NCBI GenBank assembly: GCA_963770915.1 | Contig: CAVYRG010000001.1 | Span: forward strand, 124,001 to 188,000 | DNA length: 64,000 bases | Reading direction: 5' to 3' | Origin: PALSA-270 sp963770915 | GTDB taxonomy: Bacteria; Acidobacteriota; Terriglobia; Terriglobales; Acidobacteriaceae | Shown here: positions 32,810 to 42,164 of the stretch, piece after piece | Position numbering within the stretch: the stretch's first letter is position 1 | Layout: each line of letters opens with the position of its first letter | Made by a program: the position numbers and the translations under genes | The notes under the pieces: model-generated | The model's input: only the letters and a program-made list of their open reading frames with translations | The model's database searches: none | What the model was told of the DNA's origin: nothing

Positions 32810-34048
32810 ATGAAGTTGTCTCAGCTTAGGCCTGCCCGAACGCTTCCGTTGCTGTTCCTGACGATCACGGCTTGTCTCGCGGCGGCGGCCGCCCAGCGCA
32901 CGAACCTGATCGGGCACGCGCCCGCAACCGCCTACAAGCCGAGCGATCCGCTCAATGCCCAGGCGTTTGACCACTACTACAACCTCGACTACGACCGGGC
33001 GATCGAGGAATTCAGCGAGATTCTGCAGCGCCACCCCAATGATCCCTACGCCATCAACCATCTGCTGACCGCCGTCCTGATTCGCGAGCTATATCGCATG
33101 GGCGCCATGAACACCGGGGAGTACACCAATAACAGCTTCGTCGGCGACTCGCATCGGCCGGCCGACCCCAAGGTCAAGCAGCAGATCAAAGACCTAGTGG
33201 AGAGAGCCGAGAATATTGAGGAGCAGGAGCTTAAGTCGAACCCCAACAATACCGACGCACTTTATGCACGGGGCGTGACCCGGGCAGAGTTTTCGATTTA
33301 CACGGCGCTGATCGAGCGGGCCTGGTTTTCCGCCTTGCGCAGCGCGGTGGGCGCGCGCCGCGACCACGAACGGGTGCTGGAACTCGATCCGAGCTTTGTT
33401 GACGCAAAGCTGGTGCCCGGAACGCATTACTACGTCCTGGGAAGCTTGCCGTGGGGTGTAAAAGTGGCGGTCGCCATGGTGGGGCTGAGCGGCAGCAAGG
33501 AAAAAGGAATCGAGTATTTGTACGATGTCGCGAAAAGCAACGGCGAAAACGCGGTTGATGCGCAAGTGGTGCTGAGCTTGTTCCTGCGGCGCGAGCACCG
33601 CTATGACGAGGCGCTGACGATCATGCGGGGGCTCATCCCGCTTTATCCGCGAAACGTGCTGTTCGCGCTGGAGGAGGGCAATTTGCTGCGCGATGCGGGG
33701 CGCAATCAGGAAGCGGCGGCGGTGTATCGCAAAATCTGGCAGGCCGGACGGGAAGGACGGTACGGCAACCTGCACTACGAACTGGCCGCGCTCAGCCTGG
33801 GCGACTTACTGCGCAGCCAAAAAGACTACAACGGCGCAGCGGCAGCCTATGACCTGGTGACTGAGGCTCCGCATGCCGATTCGGAGACGTTGCAGAAGGC
33901 GGAGCTTGGCGCCGGGGAAATGTACGATCTGATGCAGAAGCATGATCTCGCCGTGCAGCGGTATCAGTCCGCGATTTCCGCCGGGAGCGGTACGCCAGCG
34001 GCGGAAACCGCTCGCGAGCATATCAAGGAACCGTATCGGGGCGGGTAG
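32810..34048 (+). CDS. Exported TPR protein
   Basis: 412 residues. Signal-like N-terminus (TLPLLFLTITACLAAAAAQR), then tetratricopeptide repeats: AFDHYYNLDYDRAIEEFSEILQRHPNDPYAINHLL, RAWFSALRSAVGARRDHERVLELDPSFVDAKLV, EHRYDEALTIMRGLIPLYPRNVLFALEEGNLLRDAGRNQEAAAVY, KDYNGAAAAYDLVTEAP. Helical scaffold of unknown partner. The gap upstream (32582-32809) shows nothing notable. The PspC-type gene follows 55 bp later. Confidence 0.82.
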   Translation: MKLSQLRPARTLPLLFLTITACLAAAAAQRTNLIGHAPATAYKPSDPLNAQAFDHYYNLDYDRAIEEFSEILQRHPNDPYAINHLLTAVLIRELYRMGAMNTGEYTNNSFVGDSHRPADPKVKQQIKDLVERAENIEEQELKSNPNNTDALYARGVTRAEFSIYTALIERAWFSALRSAVGARRDHERVLELDPSFVDAKLVPGTHYYVLGSLPWGVKVAVAMVGLSGSKEKGIEYLYDVAKSNGENAVDAQVVLSLFLRREHRYDEALTIMRGLIPLYPRNVLFALEEGNLLRDAGRNQEAAAVYRKIWQAGREGRYGNLHYELAALSLGDLLRSQKDYNGAAAAYDLVTEAPHADSETLQKAELGAGEMYDLMQKHDLAVQRYQSAISAGSGTPAAETAREHIKEPYRGG

Positions 34049-34103
34049 GGGAAGGGAACTTAGGGCGAGAATTTGGCGTATCCTTAAAGTGCGGAGGTGG
34101 CCT

Positions 34104-34418
34104 GTGTACTGCAACTACTGCGGAAAAGTGATTCAAGACGACGCCAACCACTGCGCCTATTGCGGCACGCGGGTGGGCGGATCAATGGCCCGCAAGCGCC
34201 TTATGCGGCCTCGCGCGGGACGGAAGATCGGCGGCGTTTGCCTGGGCTTCGCGGAGTACTTTGACATTGATCCGGCGCTGCTGCGCGTGGTGTGGCTGCT
34301 GGTCGCGGTGCTGGGCGGCACCGGAATTCTGGCCTACATCATTGCGTGGATCGTGATGCCGGAAGAGCCACTTTACCTCACGGCGCCGGCAACCGGGCAG
34401 AGCGTCCCCAATCAGTAG
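34104..34418 (+). CDS. PspC-domain protein with N-terminal zinc ribbon
   Basis: 104 residues. The N-terminus is a zinc ribbon (YCNYCGKVIQDDANHCAYCG), followed by the PspC pattern RKIGGVCLGFAEYFDIDPALLRVVWLLVAVLGGTGILAYIIAWIVMPEE. PspC proteins are linked to phage-shock-type membrane stress. The start is GTG 34104, supported by GGAGGT six bases upstream; the longer open frame overlaps the TPR gene. Confidence 0.88.
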   Translation: MYCNYCGKVIQDDANHCAYCGTRVGGSMARKRLMRPRAGRKIGGVCLGFAEYFDIDPALLRVVWLLVAVLGGTGILAYIIAWIVMPEEPLYLTAPATGQSVPNQ

Positions 34419-34458
34419 CCGCTTTGTCGAGCGGCTCTTGCACGAATCGACCTCGCGA

Positions 34459-35259
34459 ATGGAGCAGGTCCACAGCTCGGATGCGGACATCGCCTACGAA
34501 ACTCTTGGCAGTGGCGCGCCTGTAGTCCTGCTCCATCCGTTTCCTGCACATCATGAGTTCTGGCTGCGGGCCGCTGAGGCTCTGGTCGCGCGCTATCGCC
34601 TTGTTCTGCCTGACCTGCGAGGGCATGGGCAATCGGGGGTGGGCGAAGGGCCGGCAACGATGGCAAAACACGCCGCCGACATCGCCCGGGTGATGGATGC
34701 GGCCGGCGTGGGCCGAGCGCCACTGTGCGGGGTTTCCATCGGCGGCTACGCGATCTTTGAATTCTGGAGGCGATTTCCTGAGCGTGCCTCAGCGCTGGCG
34801 CTTTGCAACACCAAGGCGACTGCGGATTCTGCGGAAGCGCGGGCTGGGCGCCTGCAGGCTGCCGCCGATGTTCTGGAGCGCGGCACTGAGCCTTTCTTCG
34901 AGAGCATGATTCCGAAATTGCTGGGGAAAACCACGCGTGAAACCCGCCCCGATCTAGTTGCGGGCGCACTCGGCATGATGAGGCAAATGTCTGCCGAAGA
35001 CGTGGCGCAAGTGCAGGGCGGCATGGCGGAGCGTCCGGATTCCGTGGCGACTCTGGCGACCATCAAAGTTCCGACGCTCCTCGTTACCGGAGATGAAGAC
35101 ATTCTTACTGGCGTGGCGGAGGCCGAGGTCATGCGCCTGAACATTCCAGGAAGCAAACTCGTGATCGTTCCACGCGCCGGGCACTACGCCGCGTGGGAGC
35201 AACCGGAAGCGATGGGCGTGGCGCTGCGGCAATTCCTCGATGGGCTGCCTGTGGCCTAG
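34459..35259 (+). CDS. Alpha/beta hydrolase
   Basis: 266 residues with the canonical triad: nucleophile Ser in GVSIGGYA, Asp in VTGDEDILTGVAEAE, His in AGHYAAWEQPEA. The oxyanion HPFPAHHEFW element precedes it. The architecture is like small esterases or 3-oxoadipate enol-lactone hydrolases, but substrate is not predictable. ATG 34459 preferred over the TTG at 34438. It starts 40 bp after the PspC gene, possibly one transcript. Confidence 0.88.
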   Translation: MEQVHSSDADIAYETLGSGAPVVLLHPFPAHHEFWLRAAEALVARYRLVLPDLRGHGQSGVGEGPATMAKHAADIARVMDAAGVGRAPLCGVSIGGYAIFEFWRRFPERASALALCNTKATADSAEARAGRLQAAADVLERGTEPFFESMIPKLLGKTTRETRPDLVAGALGMMRQMSAEDVAQVQGGMAERPDSVATLATIKVPTLLVTGDEDILTGVAEAEVMRLNIPGSKLVIVPRAGHYAAWEQPEAMGVALRQFLDGLPVA

Positions 35260-35267
35260 GAAGCAAA

Positions 35268-35304
35268 CCGCAGAGGACACAGGGAAGCACAGGGGAACAC
35301 CGAT
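35268..35304. repeat. Repeat family E copy
   Basis: GCAGAGGACACAGGGAAGC followed by ACAGGGGAACACCG, just after the hydrolase gene. Confidence 0.6.
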
Positions 35305-35352
35305 TCATCATCAGAGTTTCCCTAAGGCGGCTTTTGCTACAATTCTTGCGCC

Positions 35353-35760
35353 ATGATTGATACGACGCTTGTGCCGGAAAAGACGGTGGCCAAGGCCAAG
35401 GGCGATGGCCCGGCGCTTAGTCTCGCTGAAGCGGGCAGCCGCGTTTTTCTCCTGACCTTGCAGATCACCAATATCATCGAACAGGAATCGCTTGACGTGA
35501 GCATTTACGGCTCGGCTGACGGCGTTACGTGGGGGGCGAAGCCGCTGGCTTCGTTTCCCCAGAAGTTCTATCGCGGCCAGCATCCGCTGCTGCTTGACGT
35601 CGCCGGACAGGCGGACGTGAAATTCCTGCGCGGACACTGGGATGTCGGGCGCTGGGGCCGCGGCACGGAGACTCCGATGTTCGAGTTCCAGGTCAACATC
35701 AGGGAAGTGCCTCCGGAAATCCTGAAAGCGGCGACGGCGGAAGCGCAGGCGTTGGCGTAG
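35353..35760 (+). CDS. Conserved hypothetical protein
   Basis: 135 residues. Beta-rich (VFLLTLQITNIIEQESLDVSIYGSADGVTWGAKPLASFPQKFYRGQHPLLLDV, VKFLRGHWDVGRWGRG), reminiscent of a jelly-roll fold. No named domain recognised. A TACAAT 9 nt before the ATG suggests a very short leader. It lies 71 bp before aroA in the same direction. Confidence 0.7.
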   Translation: MIDTTLVPEKTVAKAKGDGPALSLAEAGSRVFLLTLQITNIIEQESLDVSIYGSADGVTWGAKPLASFPQKFYRGQHPLLLDVAGQADVKFLRGHWDVGRWGRGTETPMFEFQVNIREVPPEILKAATAEAQALA

Positions 35761-35831
35761 CGCAAGAGCCCAGGCGGTTCGTATTTCCACTGACCGCGCC
35801 ATTCCTTTTAATTCGATATATTGAATACCCG

Positions 35832-37124
35832 ATGACCAAAGAGAAAGCGATCATCATTCGCCCGGCGAGAAGTGTGTCGGGATCGGTGCGCCTGCCGGGA
35901 GACAAGTCGATTTCGCACCGCTACGCGATGCTGGGAGCGATCGCCGAGGGCACGACGCGCCTCACGAATTTTTCCACGGGAGCGGATTGTGCCAGCACGC
36001 TGGGATGCTTGAAGACTCTCGGGGTCAAGTGGGAGCAGAAGGACGACGAACTCACGATTCAGGGGCGGGGAGGAAAGCTGCGCGCGCCGGAGTCGGCGCT
36101 GGATTGCGGCAACTCCGGATCGACCATGCGAATGCTGAGCGGAATCCTGGCCGGGCAGCCTTTCGCGAGCGAGTTGGCGGGCGACGAATCGCTCTCGCGG
36201 CGGCCCATGTCGCGAATTATCGCTCCGCTCGAAATGATGGGCGCGCGCATCAGCTCGCAAAACGGAGGCCGTCCGCCTTTGCGCATCACGGGCGGGCAGC
36301 TGCGCGCGATTGACTACAAAACACCGGTGGCCAGCGCGCAGGTGAAGACATCGCTCTTGCTGGCGGGTTTGTTCGCCGGGGGGGAAACGCGAGTCGAGGA
36401 GCCGGTGCGCACGCGCGATCACGGAGAACTGGCGTTGCGGGCGTTCGGCGCGGAAATCGCGGTCGGCAAAAACGACGCACGAATCAAGGGCGGGCAGTCT
36501 TTGCGCGCGATCGAGGCAAACATCCCCGGCGATCTTTCGAGCGCGGCATTTTTTCTGTGTGCGGCAGCGCTGTTTCCCGATTCGCAATTGGCGATCTCGG
36601 AATTGTCCATGAATCCAACCCGCAGCCGTTTGCTGGATGTGCTGGCGGGCATGGGCCTGGGGCTCTCCGTCACGCAGATGGAAGATCAGCACGGGGAATT
36701 GCGCGGAACCGTTCAAGTGACGGGGCGGGAGTTGCGAGGCGCTGTGATCGCGGGCGCGGACACGGCGGCGCTGATTGATGAAATCCCCGTGCTTGCCGCG
36801 ATTGCGCCGTATACGTCGCATGGAATCGAGATTCGCGACGCGCGGGAGCTGCGGGTAAAGGAGTCGGATCGTATTGCCGCAGTGGCGGCGAATCTTCGCG
36901 CGATGGGGGCGCTGGTAGAAGAACGGGAAGACGGACTGAAAATTCCCGGAGATCAAGAACTGCATGGAGCGGAACTCGATTCCTTCGGAGACCATCGCAT
37001 TGCGATGGCGTTTGCAGTAGCTGGGCTACGCGCCAAAGGTGAAACCAAGATTCAAGGCGCGGATGCGGCAGTGATTTCTTATCCAGCGTTTTTTGATGTG
37101 CTTGATGGGTTGGTGTGGCAGTAA
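35832..37124 (+). CDS. aroA: 3-phosphoshikimate 1-carboxyvinyltransferase (EPSP synthase)
   Basis: 430 residues; transfers enolpyruvyl from PEP to shikimate-3-phosphate in the shikimate pathway. Motifs: VRLPGDKSISHRYAMLGAIAEG, LDCGNSGSTMRMLSGILAGQPF, SLSRRPMSRI, TPVASAQVKTSLLLAGL, and RVKESDRIAAVAANLRAMGA. All key residues present. It is not in an aro operon here. A TATATT lies 9 bp before the ATG. Confidence 0.97.
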   Translation: MTKEKAIIIRPARSVSGSVRLPGDKSISHRYAMLGAIAEGTTRLTNFSTGADCASTLGCLKTLGVKWEQKDDELTIQGRGGKLRAPESALDCGNSGSTMRMLSGILAGQPFASELAGDESLSRRPMSRIIAPLEMMGARISSQNGGRPPLRITGGQLRAIDYKTPVASAQVKTSLLLAGLFAGGETRVEEPVRTRDHGELALRAFGAEIAVGKNDARIKGGQSLRAIEANIPGDLSSAAFFLCAAALFPDSQLAISELSMNPTRSRLLDVLAGMGLGLSVTQMEDQHGELRGTVQVTGRELRGAVIAGADTAALIDEIPVLAAIAPYTSHGIEIRDARELRVKESDRIAAVAANLRAMGALVEEREDGLKIPGDQELHGAELDSFGDHRIAMAFAVAGLRAKGETKIQGADAAVISYPAFFDVLDGLVWQ

Positions 37125-37156
37125 GTGCTTGGGTTCGCACGATCTGCAAGCGTGCC

Positions 37157-38182
37157 TTAACTTCCCACATACCTCGCGTACAAACTTCGCGCCACGGCGG
37201 TGTCGCTGGTGCCTTTGATGATGGCCCTCCCGTCAGGAAACAGAGTCATCTCATAAGACTCAGGCCAGAACTTCAGAACAAAATTATTGTGCCGCACTGC
37301 GCCGTGCGGCTGCAGGCGCTGGCTCATCTCGGCGAAATCGACGGGGCGATGGCGTTCATGAATCTGCACCGAGTTGCGGCCGCACAGCGTGATGTGGGGG
37401 CGTCCCTTGCCGGCGAGATGCGGGAAGTCTCGCTGGCCACATGTCCGGCAATCGGGCCGAGGTTTGTCGGCCGCCAGTTCCGCGCGCTGATTGTGCCAGA
37501 CGTCGAATGACAGCAGGGTGCGCCGCATCCGGTCCGTGGCTCCTACGAGCAGCTTCAGGGCTTCGGAGGCGGCGATGGATGCCGTCGCATTCACTGCCGA
37601 GTTCAAAATGCCCGCAGTTTCGCAGGTCTCAAACGTGCCCTGGGGCAGATCGGGAAAAATACAGGCGAGGCAGGCGGTGACTCCGGGAAGCACGTTCATG
37701 GTCACGCCGTAGCTGCCGACCGCGGCGGAATAGATCCAGGGCAGGGAATGGCTCACGGCAAAATCGTTGATCAGATAGCGAGTCTCAAAGTTGTCTGTGC
37801 CGTCGAGGATGAGGTGCGCACCCTCCAGGAGAGCCGCGACGTTCGCCGGAGTCAAGTCGGCGACTTGAGGCTCGACGACAATTTGGGAATTGAAGGCGGC
37901 AATTCGCCGCGCGGCGGCAATGGCCTTGGGGAGAGATTCCGCCGCATCGGCCTCGTCAAACAGCGATTGCCGCTGCAAATTGCTGGGTTCGACGTAATCG
38001 CGGTCGATGATGCGGAGCGTGCCGACCCCTGACCGGGCCAAGAGAGAAGCGAGAGCCGAGCCGGTTGCGCCGCAGCCAACCAGAGCTACGCGGGCTCCGG
38101 CCAGCCTACGCTGGCCTACCGCGCCAATTCCCGGAAACAAAATCTGCCGGGAATATCTTTCGTCGAGTTCCAAAGAGGTCAC
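37157..38182 (-). CDS. ThiF/MoeB-family adenylyltransferase
   Basis: 341 residues. E1-like enzyme that adenylates a ubiquitin-like sulphur carrier (ThiS, MoaD type). ATP-binding VALVGCGATGSALASLLARSGVGTLRIIDRDYVEPSNLQRQSLF; substrate/zinc motifs GVTACLACIFPD and CRTCGQRDF form the two CxxC pairs; C-terminal about 90 residues have a ThiS-binding-like look (LCGRNSVQIHERHRPVDFAEM). It converges on aroA. Which carrier it serves is not evident; no thiS/moaD here. Confidence 0.9.
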   Translation of the reverse strand: MTSLELDERYSRQILFPGIGAVGQRRLAGARVALVGCGATGSALASLLARSGVGTLRIIDRDYVEPSNLQRQSLFDEADAAESLPKAIAAARRIAAFNSQIVVEPQVADLTPANVAALLEGAHLILDGTDNFETRYLINDFAVSHSLPWIYSAAVGSYGVTMNVLPGVTACLACIFPDLPQGTFETCETAGILNSAVNATASIAASEALKLLVGATDRMRRTLLSFDVWHNQRAELAADKPRPDCRTCGQRDFPHLAGKGRPHITLCGRNSVQIHERHRPVDFAEMSQRLQPHGAVRHNNFVLKFWPESYEMTLFPDGRAIIKGTSDTAVARSLYARYVGS

Positions 38183-38195
38183 CAGTGATTGCCTT

Positions 38196-38227
38196 GTAAA
38201 CCTTTATTATAGGTTGCGCAGGTTTAC
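38196..38227. repeat. Inverted repeat GTAAACCT..AGGTTTAC
   Basis: Eight-base arms at 38196-38203 and 38220-38227 with a 16-base AT-rich middle (TTATTATA-containing), in the divergent gap between the ThiF-type gene and the Omp85 gene. It could be an operator or a short hairpin. Confidence 0.45.
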
Positions 38228-38406
38228 ATGTTACTTCTGCTTGTGCGCAGCCGGCGCATGGGCCCGTCGGGCGGAAAAGCCCGAGGGAAACGAACGCAAC
38301 CGCTCGTAACGACCGGGAGGGCGTGCGGGAAGCAACGCCGAAATTTACCGTTTCATCGAACTACCGACACGCAAGATGAGGAGCGTTGGCACCTTTGAGG
38401 GGGAGA

Positions 38407-41400
38407 ATGCTCGAAACCTCGGCAACTCTGGCGTTTGCCGCCATGCTTGCCATCGGGCTAGCATCCGCGCAAGAGGAACCGGTGCAACCACAGAACGCGT
38501 CTCCGGCGGCCGCCGCAACTCAGCCCGAGAGCATGTCCTCCCATGAGGGCGAGACCGTAAAGGAAATCGAATTTCCGCAGGCGGGCCCGGCGAACGACCA
38601 GAATCAATTGAGGCCAGTGGTTACGCAGGAAGTCGGAAAGCCGCTGGATCGCGAGCGCATCCGCAAAAGCATTCAAGCGCTGTACGCCACCGGGCGATTC
38701 GCCGACATCCGAGCGGAAGTGGAGAGAACGGCCGCCGGAGGGGTGCGCCTGCAGTTCATCACGGCACCTAACTACTTTGTCGGCAACGTGGAGGTCGAAG
38801 GCAATCCGGACCGCCCCAGTGCGAGCCAGGTCATCAACGCCTCCAAGCTTCAGCTGGGAGAGCTTTTCACCGAAGATCACCTCAACCGTTCTCTGAACAA
38901 CATTAAGGAACTGCTGCAAGAGCACGGATACTACCGGGCCACAATCAAAGATACGGAGGTGAAGCACGCCGACACGCAGCAGATCGAGATCAAGTTTTCG
39001 ATTGTAGCGGGACCGCAGGCCCATGTCGGCGAGGTCAGCGTCAGCGGCAACTCCGGATACACGGCGCAGCAGGTGCAAGACATCTCCCACCTGGATCCGG
39101 GTGATCCGGTTTCCGTGCAGAGAGTGAGCGATGGGTTGGATCGTCTGCGCAAGAAATACCAGAAGAGAAATCATTGGCTGGCACAAGTGAGCATTTCGAA
39201 ACGCACATACCGCGAGGCGGCGAATGCAGTGGACCTGACCTTCGATATCGAGCCAGGGCCCTCGGTGGACATTGCCACCGAAGGTTTCCGCATGAGCCGG
39301 CGGGTGCTCAAGAGGAATGTTCCGGTGTACGAAGAAAACGCGCTGGACGATGACCTTCTCAACGAAGGCCGCCGCAACCTGTTGAACTACTTGCAGACGC
39401 GGGGATATTTCGAGGCCAAGGTCGTGGTGAGCAAATCCAGTTCGGCTTCGGGGAACGAGTTGCGGGTCATCTACGATATCGACGCCGGGCCGCGCCATAA
39501 ACTGGTTCGCATCAACATTGCCGGTAACCAATACTTTAATACCGAGCTTCTGCGCAGCCTCATGCAGGTACAGCCCGCGGGCCGAGTTCTTTCGCACGGC
39601 TTGTATAGCCAGGCATTGCTGAATGACGATGTGCGCAGCCTGGAAGCCCTTTACCGTGCGAACGGTTTTGACCAGGTCAAGATCACAAACGACATCACCG
39701 ACAACTATGGAGGGAAGAAGAATCAACTGGGAGTGAATTTGCGGATTGCCGAAGGACGGCAGATTCGGGTGGGTTCGTTACAGATAGCCGGGAACAACAG
39801 CAAACTGAGCGCGCCATTCCCGCTCCTGAACATTGAGCCAAACCAGCCGTTTTCCGAATCACGAATTGCCGACGACCGCGACATCATTCTGAGCTATTAC
39901 TTCAATCATGGTTTTCCCGATGCGACTTTCGAAGCTTCCGCCAAACCAGTGGTTGGCCAGCCCGACCGCATGGACGTGGCTTACACCATCAAAGAAGGCG
40001 AGCAAGTTTCCGTGGACCGTGTGCTTGTTTCCGGGCTGCACTTTACTCGTCCTGGTATCGTACGGCGGGAGTTGCAAATCCACTCCGGCGACCCTCTGAG
40101 CCAGATTGACATGCTGGAGACACAGAGGCGGCTGTACGATCTGGGACTTTTCAACGAAGTCGATACCGCGGTGCAGAACCCGGATGGAAACGAGCGAAAA
40201 AAGAATGTTCTGGTGCAGATCCAGGAAGCCAAACGCTACACCTTCAACTACGGCTTGGGACTTGAATTTCAAACCGGCCAGCCAGCCGGCGGCACTACCG
40301 CGCCGCAAGGGACAACCGGCGTCAGCCCGCGGGTTTCCTTTAGCGTGACCCGGTTGAATTTTCGTGGCCGCGATCAGACGTTGACCTTCAGCACCCACAT
40401 CGGGCGCCTGCAGCAACGCGGCCTTGTGAGTTACGAAGCTCCCCATTGGCTCAATAGCTCCAAATGGAAGCTGACGGCCAGCGTGCTCTATGACGACACG
40501 GTCGATGTGACGACCTTCACTTCGGAGCGGCTGGAGGGATTGGTCCAAGCCGAGCAGGCCATCGGCAAAGGCAGCACCCTGGACTACCGCTTCAACTACC
40601 GCCGGGTGCAGGCGACAAACTTGCCGATCAATCTAAGCCTGGTGCCGCTGCTTTCGCAGCCGGTGCGGGTCGGAGGCCCCGATCTCATCTACATTCGCGA
40701 CCGCCGCGACAATGCCCTGGAAAGCACGAAAGGCAGCTATAACACCGTCGATGCTTCAATCGCCAGTGGGTACTTCGGCTCACAGCGTGACTTCAGCAGC
40801 ATCCTGATTCAGAACTCGACGTATTACGCCTTCGGCAAGAACCGTCCGCAGAACCGGAAATTCGTTTTCGCGCGCTCGCTGCGCATCGGGGTGGAGACCC
40901 CGTTTGGCAATACGGTGCTTCTTCCTCCCGGCCAGTGCCCGACCACCGGCTCGCCGCAATGCATTCCGCTCCCGGAATTATTCTTGTCCGGCGGCGGCAA
41001 CTCTCATCGCGGTTTTGGGTTGAATCAGGCAGGCCCCCGGGATCCGGTATTTGGTTTTCCAGTGGGAGGCGGAGCTCTGTTCCTCAGCAATCTGGAGCTC
41101 CGGTTTCCTCCGCTGTCGCTTCCCCTGGTGCACGACAATGTCAGCCTGGCCATTTTTCACGATGCCGGCAACGTTTTTACTACAGGAAGGATCATGCTGG
41201 ACAGCCTGTTGCGCTGGAAACAGAAGGATCCGCAGCTTTGTCTGCAAGAAAGTACCGCGGCGCAATGCAACTACAGTTACATATCCCACGCCATCGGGAT
41301 TGGTGTACGCTACAAGACGCCCATTGGACCAGTACGTTTCGATTTCGGGTACAACCTGAATCCCCCGGCGTTTCCAAGTCACGTGCAGCTTTCCAATGGC

Positions 41401-41472
41401 CAGCCGGGAGCTTTCGTGCCCGAGCATTCGTCTCACTTTAATGTTTTCCTCAGCATAGGACAGACGTTCTAA
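38407..41472 (+). CDS. Omp85-family outer membrane protein (BamA/TamA-like)
   Basis: 1021 residues. Signal peptide (ATLAFAAMLAIGLASAQ), then several POTRA repeats (VKEIEFPQAG, NYFVGNVEVEGNPD, HVGEVSVSGNSGYTAQQVQDI, LVRINIAGNQYF, VSVDRVLVSGLHFTRPGIVRREL) and a C-terminal beta-barrel from about residue 620 (YTFNYGLGLEFQTG to FNVFLSIGQTF) ending in the terminal Phe recognised by Bam. ATG 38407 preferred over TTG 38386. It starts a tandem series with SurA-like and TamB-like genes. Confidence 0.93.
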   Translation: MLETSATLAFAAMLAIGLASAQEEPVQPQNASPAAAATQPESMSSHEGETVKEIEFPQAGPANDQNQLRPVVTQEVGKPLDRERIRKSIQALYATGRFADIRAEVERTAAGGVRLQFITAPNYFVGNVEVEGNPDRPSASQVINASKLQLGELFTEDHLNRSLNNIKELLQEHGYYRATIKDTEVKHADTQQIEIKFSIVAGPQAHVGEVSVSGNSGYTAQQVQDISHLDPGDPVSVQRVSDGLDRLRKKYQKRNHWLAQVSISKRTYREAANAVDLTFDIEPGPSVDIATEGFRMSRRVLKRNVPVYEENALDDDLLNEGRRNLLNYLQTRGYFEAKVVVSKSSSASGNELRVIYDIDAGPRHKLVRINIAGNQYFNTELLRSLMQVQPAGRVLSHGLYSQALLNDDVRSLEALYRANGFDQVKITNDITDNYGGKKNQLGVNLRIAEGRQIRVGSLQIAGNNSKLSAPFPLLNIEPNQPFSESRIADDRDIILSYYFNHGFPDATFEASAKPVVGQPDRMDVAYTIKEGEQVSVDRVLVSGLHFTRPGIVRRELQIHSGDPLSQIDMLETQRRLYDLGLFNEVDTAVQNPDGNERKKNVLVQIQEAKRYTFNYGLGLEFQTGQPAGGTTAPQGTTGVSPRVSFSVTRLNFRGRDQTLTFSTHIGRLQQRGLVSYEAPHWLNSSKWKLTASVLYDDTVDVTTFTSERLEGLVQAEQAIGKGSTLDYRFNYRRVQATNLPINLSLVPLLSQPVRVGGPDLIYIRDRRDNALESTKGSYNTVDASIASGYFGSQRDFSSILIQNSTYYAFGKNRPQNRKFVFARSLRIGVETPFGNTVLLPPGQCPTTGSPQCIPLPELFLSGGGNSHRGFGLNQAGPRDPVFGFPVGGGALFLSNLELRFPPLSLPLVHDNVSLAIFHDAGNVFTTGRIMLDSLLRWKQKDPQLCLQESTAAQCNYSYISHAIGIGVRYKTPIGPVRFDFGYNLNPPAFPSHVQLSNGQPGAFVPEHSSHFNVFLSIGQTF

Positions 41473-42164
41473 TGATTAGGAAGTTTGCCATCATCGCTGG
41501 ATTGGCGGCCACGCTGGCCTCTCTGGGCCCGAGAGCGGAAGCGGGCGACATCATCGACCGCATCGTGGCGACGGTGAATGGCAACATCATTCTGCAGAGC
41601 GATTGGGACGATGCAGTTCGCTGTGAAGCGTTCATGGCCGCGCGTCCGATCGATCAATTCACCCCAGCCGACCGCAAAGCGGTGCTTGACCGCCTGATCG
41701 ACCAGGAACTGCTGCGCGAGCAGATGAAGGCTGCCGATTTTCGTCCGGCGAGCGATGATGAGATCGCGGCGAAGGTAAAAGATATCCGAAAACAATATGC
41801 CGACGCCGGTTCTGACGCCGGGTGGCAGGCGGTGCTGGCGCGCTACCGAGTGAGCGAGAACGAAATGAAAGAGCGCGTTGCACTCCAGATCAACCTCATG
41901 CGGTTGGTGGATGCCCGCCTTCGGCCCTCCGTCAACATCGACGCGCGGAGCATCGAAAGCTATTACAACCAGGAACTGCTGCCGCAGCTGCGGCAAGCCG
42001 GCGCGAAAGAAGTGGCACTCACCGAAGTTACCCCCAAGATCAAAGAATTGCTGACCCAACAGAAGGTAAATGAGCTGCTCACCGCCTGGCTGCAAAACCT
42101 GCGGGCCGGAAGTCAAATTCGCACCGTGTTTGCGCCCCCGGGCGCGGGAGACGAAGCCCGGTGA
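41472..42164 (+). CDS. SurA-like chaperone lacking PPIase domain
   Basis: 230 residues. Signal peptide (MIRKFAIIAGLAATLASLGPRAEA), then a SurA_N-type domain: IIDRIVATVNGNIILQSDWDDAV, ADRKAVLDRLIDQELLREQMKAADF, RYRVSENEMKERVALQINLMRLVD. No parvulin PPIase domain is present; the C-terminus ends with a SurA C-helix-like KIKELLTQQKVNELLTAWLQNLRAGSQIR. The ATG overlaps the Omp85 stop by 1 bp, which suggests a joint role in outer membrane protein delivery. Confidence 0.85.
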   Translation: MIRKFAIIAGLAATLASLGPRAEAGDIIDRIVATVNGNIILQSDWDDAVRCEAFMAARPIDQFTPADRKAVLDRLIDQELLREQMKAADFRPASDDEIAAKVKDIRKQYADAGSDAGWQAVLARYRVSENEMKERVALQINLMRLVDARLRPSVNIDARSIESYYNQELLPQLRQAGAKEVALTEVTPKIKELLTQQKVNELLTAWLQNLRAGSQIRTVFAPPGAGDEAR

